Shown: positions 1 to 5,610, counted from the stretch's first letter. The stretch: DNA of 5,610 nt from Blastocatellia bacterium (GCA_003175865.1 PSRF01000216.1:1-5610); one strand, 5' to 3'. The notes: generated by a model not told the origin, from the sequence alone. A program made the numbers and translations.

Positions 1-683
1 TGATAGGCACGATAGACAATCTGCTTCCCATCGTACGACCAGAATGGACCACCATCGTAGCCAAGCTCGTTAGTCAAGCGGCGCACGTTCCTTCCGTCGG
101 CATCCATTGTGTAAATGTCCAGATCACCGTCACGCTTCGAAGTGAAGACCAACTTCTTACCGTCAAGAGTAATCGTCGTTTCAGCGTCGTAACCTGGCGA
201 GTTAGTAAGTTGTTTGATGTCGCTGCCATCAGGGTTAGCCGTAAAGATGTCAAAGCCATCGTAGACAGCCCAAACGTATCCCTGCGAGAAATCCGGACGT
301 GGTGGACAATCTTTACTCGCGAGATATGTGGATGAATAAAGCACGCGTTTGCCGTTCGGAAAGAAATAGGAACACGTGGTGCGACCATCCCCGTTTGAGA
401 TCATCTTCACGTTCGAACCGTCGATGTTCATCGTGTAGATCTGATCGCAACCGTGTCCGTCGCGTGTTGATTGGAAGATCAACTGTTTACCGTCGCTTGA
501 GAAATATGCTTCAGCGTTTTCGCCAGCGAATGTTAGTTGTTTCAGATTGCGAAGGTGCTTTTCTTCGGGAAGCGCTAAGTTCGACTGAGCTTGCCGGACT
601 TGATGGGCGGTGTGAGAAAACCAATTAGGAACGAGCCATATCACCACGAGAACATAAGGGATTAGTTTCACTTGAATCTCCAT
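1..683 (-). CDS. Secreted PD40/TolB-like beta-propeller protein, C-terminus outside window
   Basis: The frame is open from ATG at 683 to the left edge: 227 codons and no stop, so the gene continues outside. Residues 1-20 look like a signal peptide (K6, then hydrophobic IPYVLVVIWLV); there is no lipobox cysteine, so export rather than lipidation is inferred. From about residue 48, WD40-like PD40 repeats follow: KQLTFAG...DGKQLIFQSTRDG...IYTMNIDGSN (48-91), SYFFPNGKRVLYSS...DIFTANPDGSD (105-155), KQLTNSPGYDAE...DIYTMDADGRN (157-199) and RRLTNELGYDGGPFW (201 on, cut off). These blades resemble TolB and similar periplasmic or extracytoplasmic propellers; such domains can stand alone or be fused to peptidases, which cannot be decided here. 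Cysteines 79, 104 and 126 could form disulphides outside the cytoplasm. No Shine-Dalgarno is visible, but a promoter lies 24-51 nt upstream and the signal peptide supports this start. It is probably transcribed separately from lgt. Confidence 0.88.
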   Translation of the reverse strand, partial: MEIQVKLIPYVLVVIWLVPNWFSHTAHQVRQAQSNLALPEEKHLRNLKQLTFAGENAEAYFSSDGKQLIFQSTRDGHGCDQIYTMNIDGSNVKMISNGDGRTTCSYFFPNGKRVLYSSTYLASKDCPPRPDFSQGYVWAVYDGFDIFTANPDGSDIKQLTNSPGYDAETTITLDGKKLVFTSKRDGDLDIYTMDADGRNVRRLTNELGYDGGPFWSYDGKQIVYRAY

Positions 684-706
684 TTTTTGCCGGTAGTCAA
701 GGGATC

Positions 707-734
707 ACTATAAACGTGTTCGTGAAACTTTCAA
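707..734 (-). promoter_or_regulatory. Candidate sigma-70 type promoter of the propeller gene
   Basis: On the minus strand TTGAAA (729-734, -35-like) is followed by a 16-nt spacer and TATAGT (707-712, -10-like). A transcript would begin near 700, giving a leader of under 20 nt before the ATG at 683, consistent with the absence of a clear ribosome-binding site. The match is by eye only; it would make the propeller gene independent of the ileS-lspA-lgt unit. Confidence 0.5.
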
Positions 735-774
735 TTAGCGACCGCGAGCAGTAAATGTTTCAAAAGCACAAAGA

Positions 775-795
775 CCACCGGTTTCATACCGGTGG
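775..795. repeat. Hairpin 1 of array
   Basis: Perfect 8-bp stem CCACCGGT/ACCGGTGG with loop TTCAT; one more A-T pair (774/796) extends it to 9 bp. Together with its 5' flank (770-795) it is identical to the reverse complement of 985-1010. Confidence 0.85.
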
Positions 796-839
796 TACTT
801 TAAACTCAACCTACAAGAACAGTGATTCCAATTGAGATA

Positions 840-860
840 CCACCGAGTTTAGCTCGGTGG
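840..860. repeat. Hairpin 2 of array
   Basis: Perfect 8-bp stem CCACCGAG/CTCGGTGG with loop TTTAG. It shares the outer six pairs with hairpin 1, but both inner pairs differ in a compensated way. Confidence 0.8.
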
Positions 861-916
861 AGGTTCAGTTCTTTCATCGAAAATTTATTTCAGGATCAAC
901 TGCGAGATTGAAGCTC

Positions 917-937
917 CGACCGACATAAAGTCGGTGG
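917..937. repeat. Hairpin 3 of array, one mismatch
   Basis: The stem CGACCGAC/GTCGGTGG with loop ATAAA pairs at 7 of 8 positions. The single mismatch (G918 opposite G936) replaces the C expected from the family consensus, so this copy looks slightly decayed. Confidence 0.7.
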
Positions 938-984
938 TATCACTAAATTTAAGCCGCGCCGCCGACTAGGCTGAGGTCAAGAAT

Positions 985-1005
985 CCACCGGTATGAAACC
1001 GGTGG
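985..1005. repeat. Hairpin 4 of array, inverted twin of hairpin 1
   Basis: Perfect 8-bp stem CCACCGGT/ACCGGTGG with loop ATGAA, the reverse complement of the hairpin 1 loop, so it is the same element in the opposite orientation. It lies about 60 nt past the lgt stop, with ATTCTTG rather than a T-run on its lgt-distal side. Confidence 0.85.
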
Positions 1006-1064
1006 TCTTTCCGAGTTTTGAAATTGGCGCTGGTGGCTGTTCCGATTTGAATTGCACGGTCAGT

Positions 1065-1895
1065 CTACGCGCTGGCGCTGGAGGTGATCAATTGATCGGC
1101 TTTTTCGACTGCGTTGGCTCTGCGCCAGCGGATGATAAAGATTACCAATGCAGCGGTCCCAACAACCACGCTAATCAACTGCGAAGTTGAAAGGTGTGTC
1201 AGCGTCGTCAATCCCAAAATATCGCCCCGCGGATCGTCGCGCACAAACTCGATGGTAAACCTGATAGCTGAATAGAGTAGTGCGTACGCCAGAATCACCT
1301 GGCCGTTAAATCGTTTGCTTTTGTGCAGCCACAATAGGAAACCAAAAACGATCAACATCGCGAATGATTCATAAAGTTGCGTCGGATGCAGATGAACGCC
1401 GATCGGAACGCCAGTAATCTCGTGCCCGAGTTCTGTGAACTGCACGCCCCATGGCAAACTTGTCGGCTTGCCCCAACAACATCCCGCGGCGAAGCATCCC
1501 TGCCGTCCAAAGAAATTTCCAATCGCAATTCCTGGGGCGCATGCGTCCGCGGTCTTCCACCATGGCAATTGATAACGCTTAATTAAAAAATATCCCGTGA
1601 GTGCCGCCCCAATCAGTCCTCCATAGAAGACTCCGCCGGACCTGAGAAAGTCGAGCGACAAAAACTGCATTGGATGATCGCGATACTCTGGTTCTGTGAA
1701 GAACATCAATACCTTTGATCCGACTAGTGACGCGAGCAGCATCCACAGGCTCAGGTCATAGATTTTCTGCTGCGGCAAACCGTCGCGCGCAGCGAGTTTC
1801 ACAGCAATGAGAATTGCAGAAAGAAATGCCAGCGCGAGAAAAACGCCGTAGGTATTTATGGGGAAACTACCGATGTGGAACAGTTCAGGGTACAT
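1065..1895 (-). CDS. lgt: Prolipoprotein diacylglyceryl transferase (Lgt)
   Basis: Lgt transfers diacylglycerol from phosphatidylglycerol to the lipobox cysteine of prolipoproteins, the first step of lipoprotein maturation in the inner membrane. The 276-residue length is usual. The N-terminus MYPELFHIGSFPINTYG is typical, followed by about seven membrane segments (near 16-33, 46-64, 88-106, 118-130, 177-190, 198-215, 238-256). Family motifs are present: SGGVFYGGLIG (86-96), GNFFGRQGCFAAGCCWG (126-142) with the arginine R131 equivalent to E. coli R143, HPTQLYES (170-177) and RFTIEFVRDDPRG (212-224). The E. coli motif reads FHGG where this protein has FYGG, so Y91 replaces His103; I believe this is a common natural variant. 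It is third in a probable ileS-lspA-lgt operon, 51 nt after lspA. ATG at 1895 is chosen from homology. The only Shine-Dalgarno-like bases, GGA about 9 nt upstream, come from the heptamer repeat. Confidence 0.96.
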   Translation of the reverse strand: MYPELFHIGSFPINTYGVFLALAFLSAILIAVKLAARDGLPQQKIYDLSLWMLLASLVGSKVLMFFTEPEYRDHPMQFLSLDFLRSGGVFYGGLIGAALTGYFLIKRYQLPWWKTADACAPGIAIGNFFGRQGCFAAGCCWGKPTSLPWGVQFTELGHEITGVPIGVHLHPTQLYESFAMLIVFGFLLWLHKSKRFNGQVILAYALLYSAIRFTIEFVRDDPRGDILGLTTLTHLSTSQLISVVVGTAALVIFIIRWRRANAVEKADQLITSSASA

Positions 1896-1903
1896 ACATG
1901 GTT

Positions 1904-1969
1904 GTCCGTGGTCAGTCGTCCGTGGTCAGTTGAGACTTGCAACGGACTACGGACTACGGACTACGGACC
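1904..1969. repeat. Inverted heptamer-repeat array spanning the lspA stop codon
   Basis: Plus strand 1904-1931 is four heptads: GTCCGTG, GTCAGTC, GTCCGTG, GTCAGTT. After a 10-nt centre, 1942-1969 is four heptads of the opposite orientation: ACGGACT three times, then ACGGACC. The arms 1904-1930 and 1942-1968 can pair at about 22 of 27 positions around an 11-nt loop. The right arm encodes the end of LspA (about the last six residues) and its TAG stop (1947-1949); the left arm ends 9 nt from the lgt start. It resembles the short tandemly repeated heptamers known from cyanobacteria in form, not demonstrably in origin. As RNA it would be a long imperfect hairpin between lspA and lgt. Confidence 0.85.
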
Positions 1970-2513
1970 TTTTTCGTGAAAACAACAAATCCAAAGCCAA
2001 AAGTAACGCTCCTATCGTAATGCTTGCGTCGGCGACGTTGAAAGTTGGCCAATGGTATTCGCCGGCGTGCAGGACGATAAAGTCAATCACATATCCGAGG
2101 CGCAGGCGGTCGGTCAGGTTGCCAACAATGCCTGCCAGCAACAACGCACATGCGCCGAGCACGCGATCGTCGTTGGAAGGAGTCTTGAGGAAATAATAAA
2201 AGACTGCGATGGCAGCGGCGATTGCGAGGATAACAAAAAACCACCTCATGAACGCGCCGCCCTCCTGCAGCTGTCCAAACGCAATGCCATTGTTTTGCGT
2301 GTAGATGAAATCCAGAAACTTGCGGACGATTACGCGATCGGCAGTAAAGCGAAGTGTGCGCGCCGCCCATGCTTTCGTCATCTGGTCGGTCATGTAGAGA
2401 CCGAACGCTGCGAGCAGATATAGACCACGCAATGAGAAGCGCTTTTGGAGTGCGGCGGCCTGGCGCCGCTTTTCTCCAGTCTGCACTTTTTCAAGTTTCT
2501 GATTAACTGACAA
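1947..2513 (-). CDS. lspA: Lipoprotein signal peptidase (LspA, signal peptidase II)
   Basis: LspA is the inner-membrane aspartyl protease that removes the signal peptide from diacylglyceryl-prolipoproteins made by Lgt. Its motifs are clear: DQMTKAW (43-49), NNGIAFG (74-80), GNLTDRLRLGYVIDFI (131-146) and TFNVADASI (157-165); by homology the catalytic aspartates are D144 and D162. Four membrane segments lie near 28-41, 88-109, 118-134 and 165-179. At 188 residues it is longer than the usual 150-170 because of a basic, cytoplasmic N-terminal extension of about 26 residues. Residues 15-23 (KRRQAAALQ) are encoded by repeat copy A, and the final residues (SVVRSP) and TAG stop by the heptamer array. 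TTG at 2513 is chosen because AGGA lies 7 nt upstream and an in-frame TAG (2523-2525) excludes an earlier start; GTG codon 10 is an alternative without a ribosome-binding site. It follows ileS by 41 nt. Confidence 0.95.
   Translation of the reverse strand: MSVNQKLEKVQTGEKRRQAAALQKRFSLRGLYLLAAFGLYMTDQMTKAWAARTLRFTADRVIVRKFLDFIYTQNNGIAFGQLQEGGAFMRWFFVILAIAAAIAVFYYFLKTPSNDDRVLGACALLLAGIVGNLTDRLRLGYVIDFIVLHAGEYHWPTFNVADASITIGALLLALDLLFSRKRSVVRSP
2444..2472 (+). repeat. Dispersed palindromic repeat, copy A (inside lspA)
   Basis: This 29-bp element begins TTTGGAGTGCGGCGG and ends CGCCGCTTT. Internally GCGGCG (2452-2457) and CGCCGC (2464-2469) form a 6-bp stem around GCCTGG. It is the exact reverse complement of copy B and matches copy C at 26 of 29 positions. 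It is in frame within lspA, encoding residues 15-23. Confidence 0.9.
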
Positions 2514-2520
2514 CGTTATT

Positions 2521-2524
2521 TCCT
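2521..2524 (-). promoter_or_regulatory. Shine-Dalgarno of lspA
   Basis: Minus-strand AGGA (part of AGGAAA) lies 7 nt before the TTG at 2513 and supports that uncommon start codon. It sits directly beyond repeat copy B, at the mouth of the loop formed if copies A and B pair in the mRNA. Confidence 0.65.
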
Positions 2525-2553
2525 AAAGCGGCGCCAGGCCGCCGCACTCCAAA
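2525..2553 (-). repeat. Dispersed palindromic repeat, copy B (ileS-lspA spacer)
   Basis: Identical to copy A but inverted. It begins 1 nt after the ileS TAA (2555-2557) and ends just before the lspA Shine-Dalgarno, so it fills most of the 41-nt spacer. Location directly behind a stop codon is typical of REP-like elements. Confidence 0.9.
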
Positions 2554-2554
2554 T

Positions 2555-5503
2555 TTAAGCCGCGTCGACTTCAATCTCATCCAGTGACGCAACGCACCGC
2601 TCGCACACAGTCGGATAACGCTCCGACTCGCCCACGTGGGTTGAGTAGTTCCAGCATCGTTCGCACTTCTCGCCGGCAGCTTTGGAAACAGCCACGTTCA
2701 ATCCCTCGCTGCTGTTTTCAACAACTTCAACCTGAGAGACGATGAACAAGTAACGTAGATCACTTTCGTAACCACGCAGGAGTTCTAACGTGGAACCTGC
2801 AGCCGACAATGTAACTTTCGCCTCGAGTGAACTCCCGATCTGTTTGGCGATTCGCGCTTCCTCCAGCGACCGTAATACCTGATCGCGGATTTCATACAAG
2901 GCCTCCCACCGCGACAACAATTCATTGTCTTCTTCGGGACTCGCCTTGGGAAAAGTTGCAATGTGAACAGAAGGTTCAGACACAGGTCGGCCCGGAATGT
3001 TTTCCCAGATCTCATCCGCTGTGAAGACGAGAATTGGTGCAAGCATTCGCGTTAACGCATCTGCGATACGATACAAGGCTGTTTGTGCGGAGCGACGCTG
3101 CCGATTTCGAGGTGCGTATGTGTAGAGCCGATCCTTGATGATGTCAAAGTACCTGGCCGACAAAGTAATCGTCGCGAAGTTGTACAACGCATGATAGACC
3201 GCATGGAATTCATAGGCGTCGTATGCCGCCAGTACTTTCGCAGTAACCCGATCCAACTCGGCTAGTGCCCAACGATCGATCTCCACCAACTCCGGTTCAG
3301 ACACACTGTCGCGGTCAGGATCGAAGCCATACAGATTTCCCAACGCAAACCTTGCAGTGTTGCGGAGTTTTCGATAACCATCGGTGACGCGTTGCAGAAT
3401 CTCATCCGAGGCCCGCATGTCGTCGAAGTAGTTCGATGATGCACACCAAAGTCGAATGATTTCAGCGCCGGATTGTTTGATTACTACATCAGGTTCGACT
3501 GCGTTACCGGCAGACTTGTGCATCGCTTTGCCCTGTCCGTCGAGTGTCCAACCGTGTGTGATCACCGTCTTGTACGGCGCTCGATCGTGCGCAGCCAGTC
3601 CGACAAAGAGAGATGAATTGAACCATCCGCGAAACTGATCACCTCCTTCAATGTAAACGTCGGCGGGCCAACGAAGACCTGCTTTATTCTCGAGAACAGC
3701 GATTGACGAAACACCACTATCGAACCAAACATCAAGAATGTCAGTCTCCTTGGTCCATTCAGTCGCGCCACAAGCTTTGCATGTGTAACCCGGTGGTAAA
3801 AGTTCTTGCGCCTCGCGCGTGTACCACGCATCGCCTGACTCTCGTTCAAAAATATCTGCAACGTGATTGATCACTGCGGGATCCGCAACAGCCTCGGTGC
3901 ACTTTGAGCAATAGAACACCGGGATCGAAACACCCCAAACTCTCTGTCGAGAGACGCACCAGTCAGGTCGACCCTTGAGCATATTGCGCATGCGATCGAC
4001 ACCCCAGCCGGGAATCCAGTTTACCTCTTGAATTTCGCGTAGTGCGGCAGTGCGCAATGCAGTTCCGTTTTCGTTCTCGGTGAAGTTTGTGCGATCGCGA
4101 CCATCCTCGTCTTTCTCAACGGCCGAGGTATGCGCCTGGTCCATTGCGATAAACCATTGCGGTGTTGCGCGAAAGATCACTGGATTCTTACAGCGCCAAC
4201 AGTGCGGATATCGGTGGTCGTAGCTTTCGGTAAACAACAACACCCCTTGCTCACGCATGAAGTCGACGATCTTCGGATTTGCTTCAAAGACGCGCTCACC
4301 GGCAAAGTGTTCAACCTCGGGCGTAAATCTTCCTGCGTTGTCTACGGGACAATACACGTCAAGTCCATACCGTTTACCGATCACGAAGTCGTCATGACCA
4401 TGACCTGGCGCTGTGTGAACTGCACCCGTACCAGCCTTGCTATCGGGTGATTTCTTTTGTGCCTCGCTGACGTCGAGTTCAGTTTCGGCGTCCGCTTCGC
4501 CACCGAGCGTTACGTGTTCGCCGACCATCAACAACGACTCGCGATCGAGCCACGCGTGTTTAGCTTTCAAACGGTCGAGTTTCGCTCCGGGAAAACGCGC
4601 GAGTACCTTGGGCAGACCTCGTTCATTGCGATCACCCAGGTCACATTTAGCCGCCACGGCTTCAAGTAACTCGGAAGCAACGATGTACACCTCGTCACCA
4701 TGTTCAAAGGCGGAGTATTCGAAATCCGGATGAACGGCGATACCAAGGTTCGCCGGTAACGTCCATGGAGTCGTCGTCCAGATGAGAACAAAAACTTTCC
4801 TGCCGGCAAGTGCCGGATCGATCTCGGCCGGATCGCTCAACAGCGGAAACTTCACATAGACTGATGGACTTGTATGCTGGTGATACTCGACTTCTGCTTC
4901 TGCGAGTGCAGTCTGATCGTGAATGCACCAATACACCGGTCGCGCGCCTTTGTAGACATAACCACGCTCAACGAAACGCGCAAACATTCGCGCTGTCTCC
5001 GCTTCATAGTGGTTCGACATCGTGAGGTACGGATCATCCCACTCGCCCAGAATGCCGAGGCGTTTAAAGTCACGGGTTTGATTCTTAAGTGCTTGTGCGG
5101 CGTGTTCGCGACATGCGCGCCGAAATGAAACCGGTGACATGTTTGCTTTCTTGGCGCCAAGTTTCCTGTCAACGTAAAGCTCAATCGGCAAGCCGTGGCA
5201 GTCATAGCCAGGCACGTAAGGCGCGTCGTAACCCATCATCGTCCGCGACTTGACGATCATGTCTTTGAGGATCTTGTTCATCGCCGTGCCGAGGTGAATG
5301 TCGGCATTAGCGTACGGCGGTCCGTCGTGTAGGATGAACTTTTCTGCGCGGGCACGAGACTCACGAATCAATTGATACAGGTCGAGTTCGTTCCATTTCT
5401 GCAAACGTGCAGGTTCGTTCTGCGTCAAGTTTGCTTTTTGAGAAAAGGCAGTTTTCGGCAAATTGACGGTCTTTTTCAGATCTAGTGGGGTTTCGGTTGA
5501 CAT
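2555..5503 (-). CDS. ileS: Isoleucyl-tRNA synthetase
   Basis: This class I aminoacyl-tRNA synthetase charges tRNA-Ile in the cytoplasm and edits mischarged valine. From ATG 5503 it has 982 residues (E. coli 938). In order: N-terminal VNLPKTAF (13-20); catalytic FILHDGPPYANADIHLGT (56-73) with the HIGH-type motif as HLGT; editing domain with WTTTPWTLPAN (242-252) and GTGAVHTAPGHGHDDF (358-373); cysteine pairs CWRC (435-438), CSKC (532-535) and CKAC (575-578); RPDWCVSRQRVWG (512-524); DVWFDSG (591-597); KMSKS-type motif as AMHKS (660-664); anticodon-binding domain; and a C-terminal zinc site CERC...CERC (947-950, 967-970). The domain set matches the common bacterial form. Two acidic insertions (about 334-356 and 460-483) explain the extra length. 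In-frame starts at 5512, 5515 (ATG) and 5527 (TTG) are possible; none has a clear Shine-Dalgarno, and 5503 fits homologues best. Confidence 0.97.
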   Translation of the reverse strand: MSTETPLDLKKTVNLPKTAFSQKANLTQNEPARLQKWNELDLYQLIRESRARAEKFILHDGPPYANADIHLGTAMNKILKDMIVKSRTMMGYDAPYVPGYDCHGLPIELYVDRKLGAKKANMSPVSFRRACREHAAQALKNQTRDFKRLGILGEWDDPYLTMSNHYEAETARMFARFVERGYVYKGARPVYWCIHDQTALAEAEVEYHQHTSPSVYVKFPLLSDPAEIDPALAGRKVFVLIWTTTPWTLPANLGIAVHPDFEYSAFEHGDEVYIVASELLEAVAAKCDLGDRNERGLPKVLARFPGAKLDRLKAKHAWLDRESLLMVGEHVTLGGEADAETELDVSEAQKKSPDSKAGTGAVHTAPGHGHDDFVIGKRYGLDVYCPVDNAGRFTPEVEHFAGERVFEANPKIVDFMREQGVLLFTESYDHRYPHCWRCKNPVIFRATPQWFIAMDQAHTSAVEKDEDGRDRTNFTENENGTALRTAALREIQEVNWIPGWGVDRMRNMLKGRPDWCVSRQRVWGVSIPVFYCSKCTEAVADPAVINHVADIFERESGDAWYTREAQELLPPGYTCKACGATEWTKETDILDVWFDSGVSSIAVLENKAGLRWPADVYIEGGDQFRGWFNSSLFVGLAAHDRAPYKTVITHGWTLDGQGKAMHKSAGNAVEPDVVIKQSGAEIIRLWCASSNYFDDMRASDEILQRVTDGYRKLRNTARFALGNLYGFDPDRDSVSEPELVEIDRWALAELDRVTAKVLAAYDAYEFHAVYHALYNFATITLSARYFDIIKDRLYTYAPRNRQRRSAQTALYRIADALTRMLAPILVFTADEIWENIPGRPVSEPSVHIATFPKASPEEDNELLSRWEALYEIRDQVLRSLEEARIAKQIGSSLEAKVTLSAAGSTLELLRGYESDLRYLFIVSQVEVVENSSEGLNVAVSKAAGEKCERCWNYSTHVGESERYPTVCERCVASLDEIEVDAA

Positions 5504-5540
5504 AAGTTTCATCATGAATAGTAACAAACGGGTCGTCCAT

Positions 5541-5569
5541 TTTGGAGTGCGGCGGCTTGACGCTGCTTT
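5541..5569 (+). repeat. Dispersed palindromic repeat, copy C (upstream of ileS)
   Basis: It has the same 29-bp form as copies A and B, with three differences, all transitions (C to T, G to A, C to T). Its stem is GCGGCG/CGCTGC with one G-T wobble on the plus strand. It has the orientation of copy A and ends 14 nt before the earliest possible ileS start (5527). Confidence 0.85.
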
Positions 5570-5610
5570 GGTAGTACTGTTGCGGGAAAACCGTCGCGCA
5601 AGAAAAGCGG

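Larger units (their letters stand above)
775..1005. repeat. Array of four covarying 21-nt hairpins (REP/BIME-like)
   Basis: Four elements share one architecture: an outer stem CCACCG/CGGTGG, two variable inner base pairs, and a 5-nt loop. Inner pairs are GT/AC, AG/CT, AC/GT and GT/AC in order, so the changes are compensated and the stem is kept. Start-to-start spacing is 65, 77 and 68 nt. The sequence between the hairpins is not repeated. The pattern suggests a small palindromic repeat family such as REP elements mobilised by a transposase elsewhere; no such transposase is in the window, so this assignment is inference. Confidence 0.75.
684..1064. other. Intergenic region between lgt and the propeller gene
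   Basis: This 381-bp stretch separates the lgt stop from the propeller start. I see no convincing gene in it. It holds the candidate promoter (707-734) and four 21-nt hairpins starting at 775, 840, 917 and 985. No hairpin is followed by an uninterrupted T-run in the lgt direction; the best is the one at 775-795, followed on the minus strand by the broken T-rich stretch TCTTTGTGCTTTTG. An intrinsic terminator for lgt is therefore not demonstrated. Confidence 0.7.

Noticed and set aside
74..388. Minus-strand 104-codon frame near the left edge
   Set aside because: It lies in the wrong frame inside the propeller gene, whose own frame shows clear PD40 repeats.
945..958. 14-nt match AAATTTAAGCCGCG shared with 2551-2564 at the ileS stop
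   Set aside because: Short, with unrelated flanks; a chance match of this length is plausible in a 5.6-kb window, though a decayed repeat flank is possible.
775..1005. CRISPR-like array of four regularly spaced repeats
   Set aside because: The units are only 21 nt, are not identical, and differ by compensated stem changes and orientation; no cas gene is present.
985..1005. Intrinsic terminator of lgt
   Set aside because: The hairpin is short and is followed on the lgt side by ATTCTTG rather than a T-run.
1086..1097. Perfect 12-bp palindrome GATCAATTGATC in the 3' end of lgt
   Set aside because: It is within codons for the LgT tail (ADQLIT) and a 12-bp palindrome can occur by chance; no second copy or promoter context.
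993..1190. Plus-strand 65-codon frame starting in hairpin 4
   Set aside because: Its start is the hairpin loop and most of it is antisense to the conserved 3' end of lgt; no ribosome-binding site or recognisable protein.
4130..5205. Several 70-117 codon frames on both strands within ileS
   Set aside because: All overlap the highly conserved IleRS frame and resemble no known protein.

Overview
The window reads as a chromosomal segment of a moderate-GC bacterium with every supported gene on the minus strand. Order of transcription (right to left) is ileS, lspA, lgt, then, after a 381-bp repeat-filled gap, the 5' part of a secreted PD40/TolB-like beta-propeller gene that runs off the left edge. 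The propeller family, the repeat-rich spacers and the GCC-type Lgt motif resemble what is seen in Acidobacteriota (Blastocatellia-like). That placement is inference from remembered family resemblance, not a search.

Layout: 5504-5610 upstream sequence with one dispersed palindromic repeat; 2555-5503 isoleucyl-tRNA synthetase; 2514-2554 short spacer filled by a second, inverted copy of that repeat; 1947-2513 prolipoprotein signal peptidase, whose 5' coding region contains a third copy; 1896-1946 spacer mostly made of an inverted array of heptamers that also supplies the last codons and stop of lspA; 1065-1895 prolipoprotein diacylglyceryl transferase; 684-1064 intergenic region with four evenly spaced 21-nt hairpins and a plausible sigma-70 type promoter; 1-683 beta-propeller gene, partial.

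Functionally, ileS-lspA is a widespread bacterial pairing. Here lgt follows, so the first two enzymes of lipoprotein maturation (Lgt adds diacylglycerol to the lipobox cysteine, LspA then removes the signal peptide) lie in one probable operon with a housekeeping tRNA synthetase. I see no defence system, mobile gene, RNA gene or CRISPR array. The unusual content is in the small repeats: three separate families occupy nearly all the non-coding space, and two of them extend into the lspA reading frame, one at each end. A 29-bp perfect inverted repeat encloses the lspA ribosome-binding site and TTG start.
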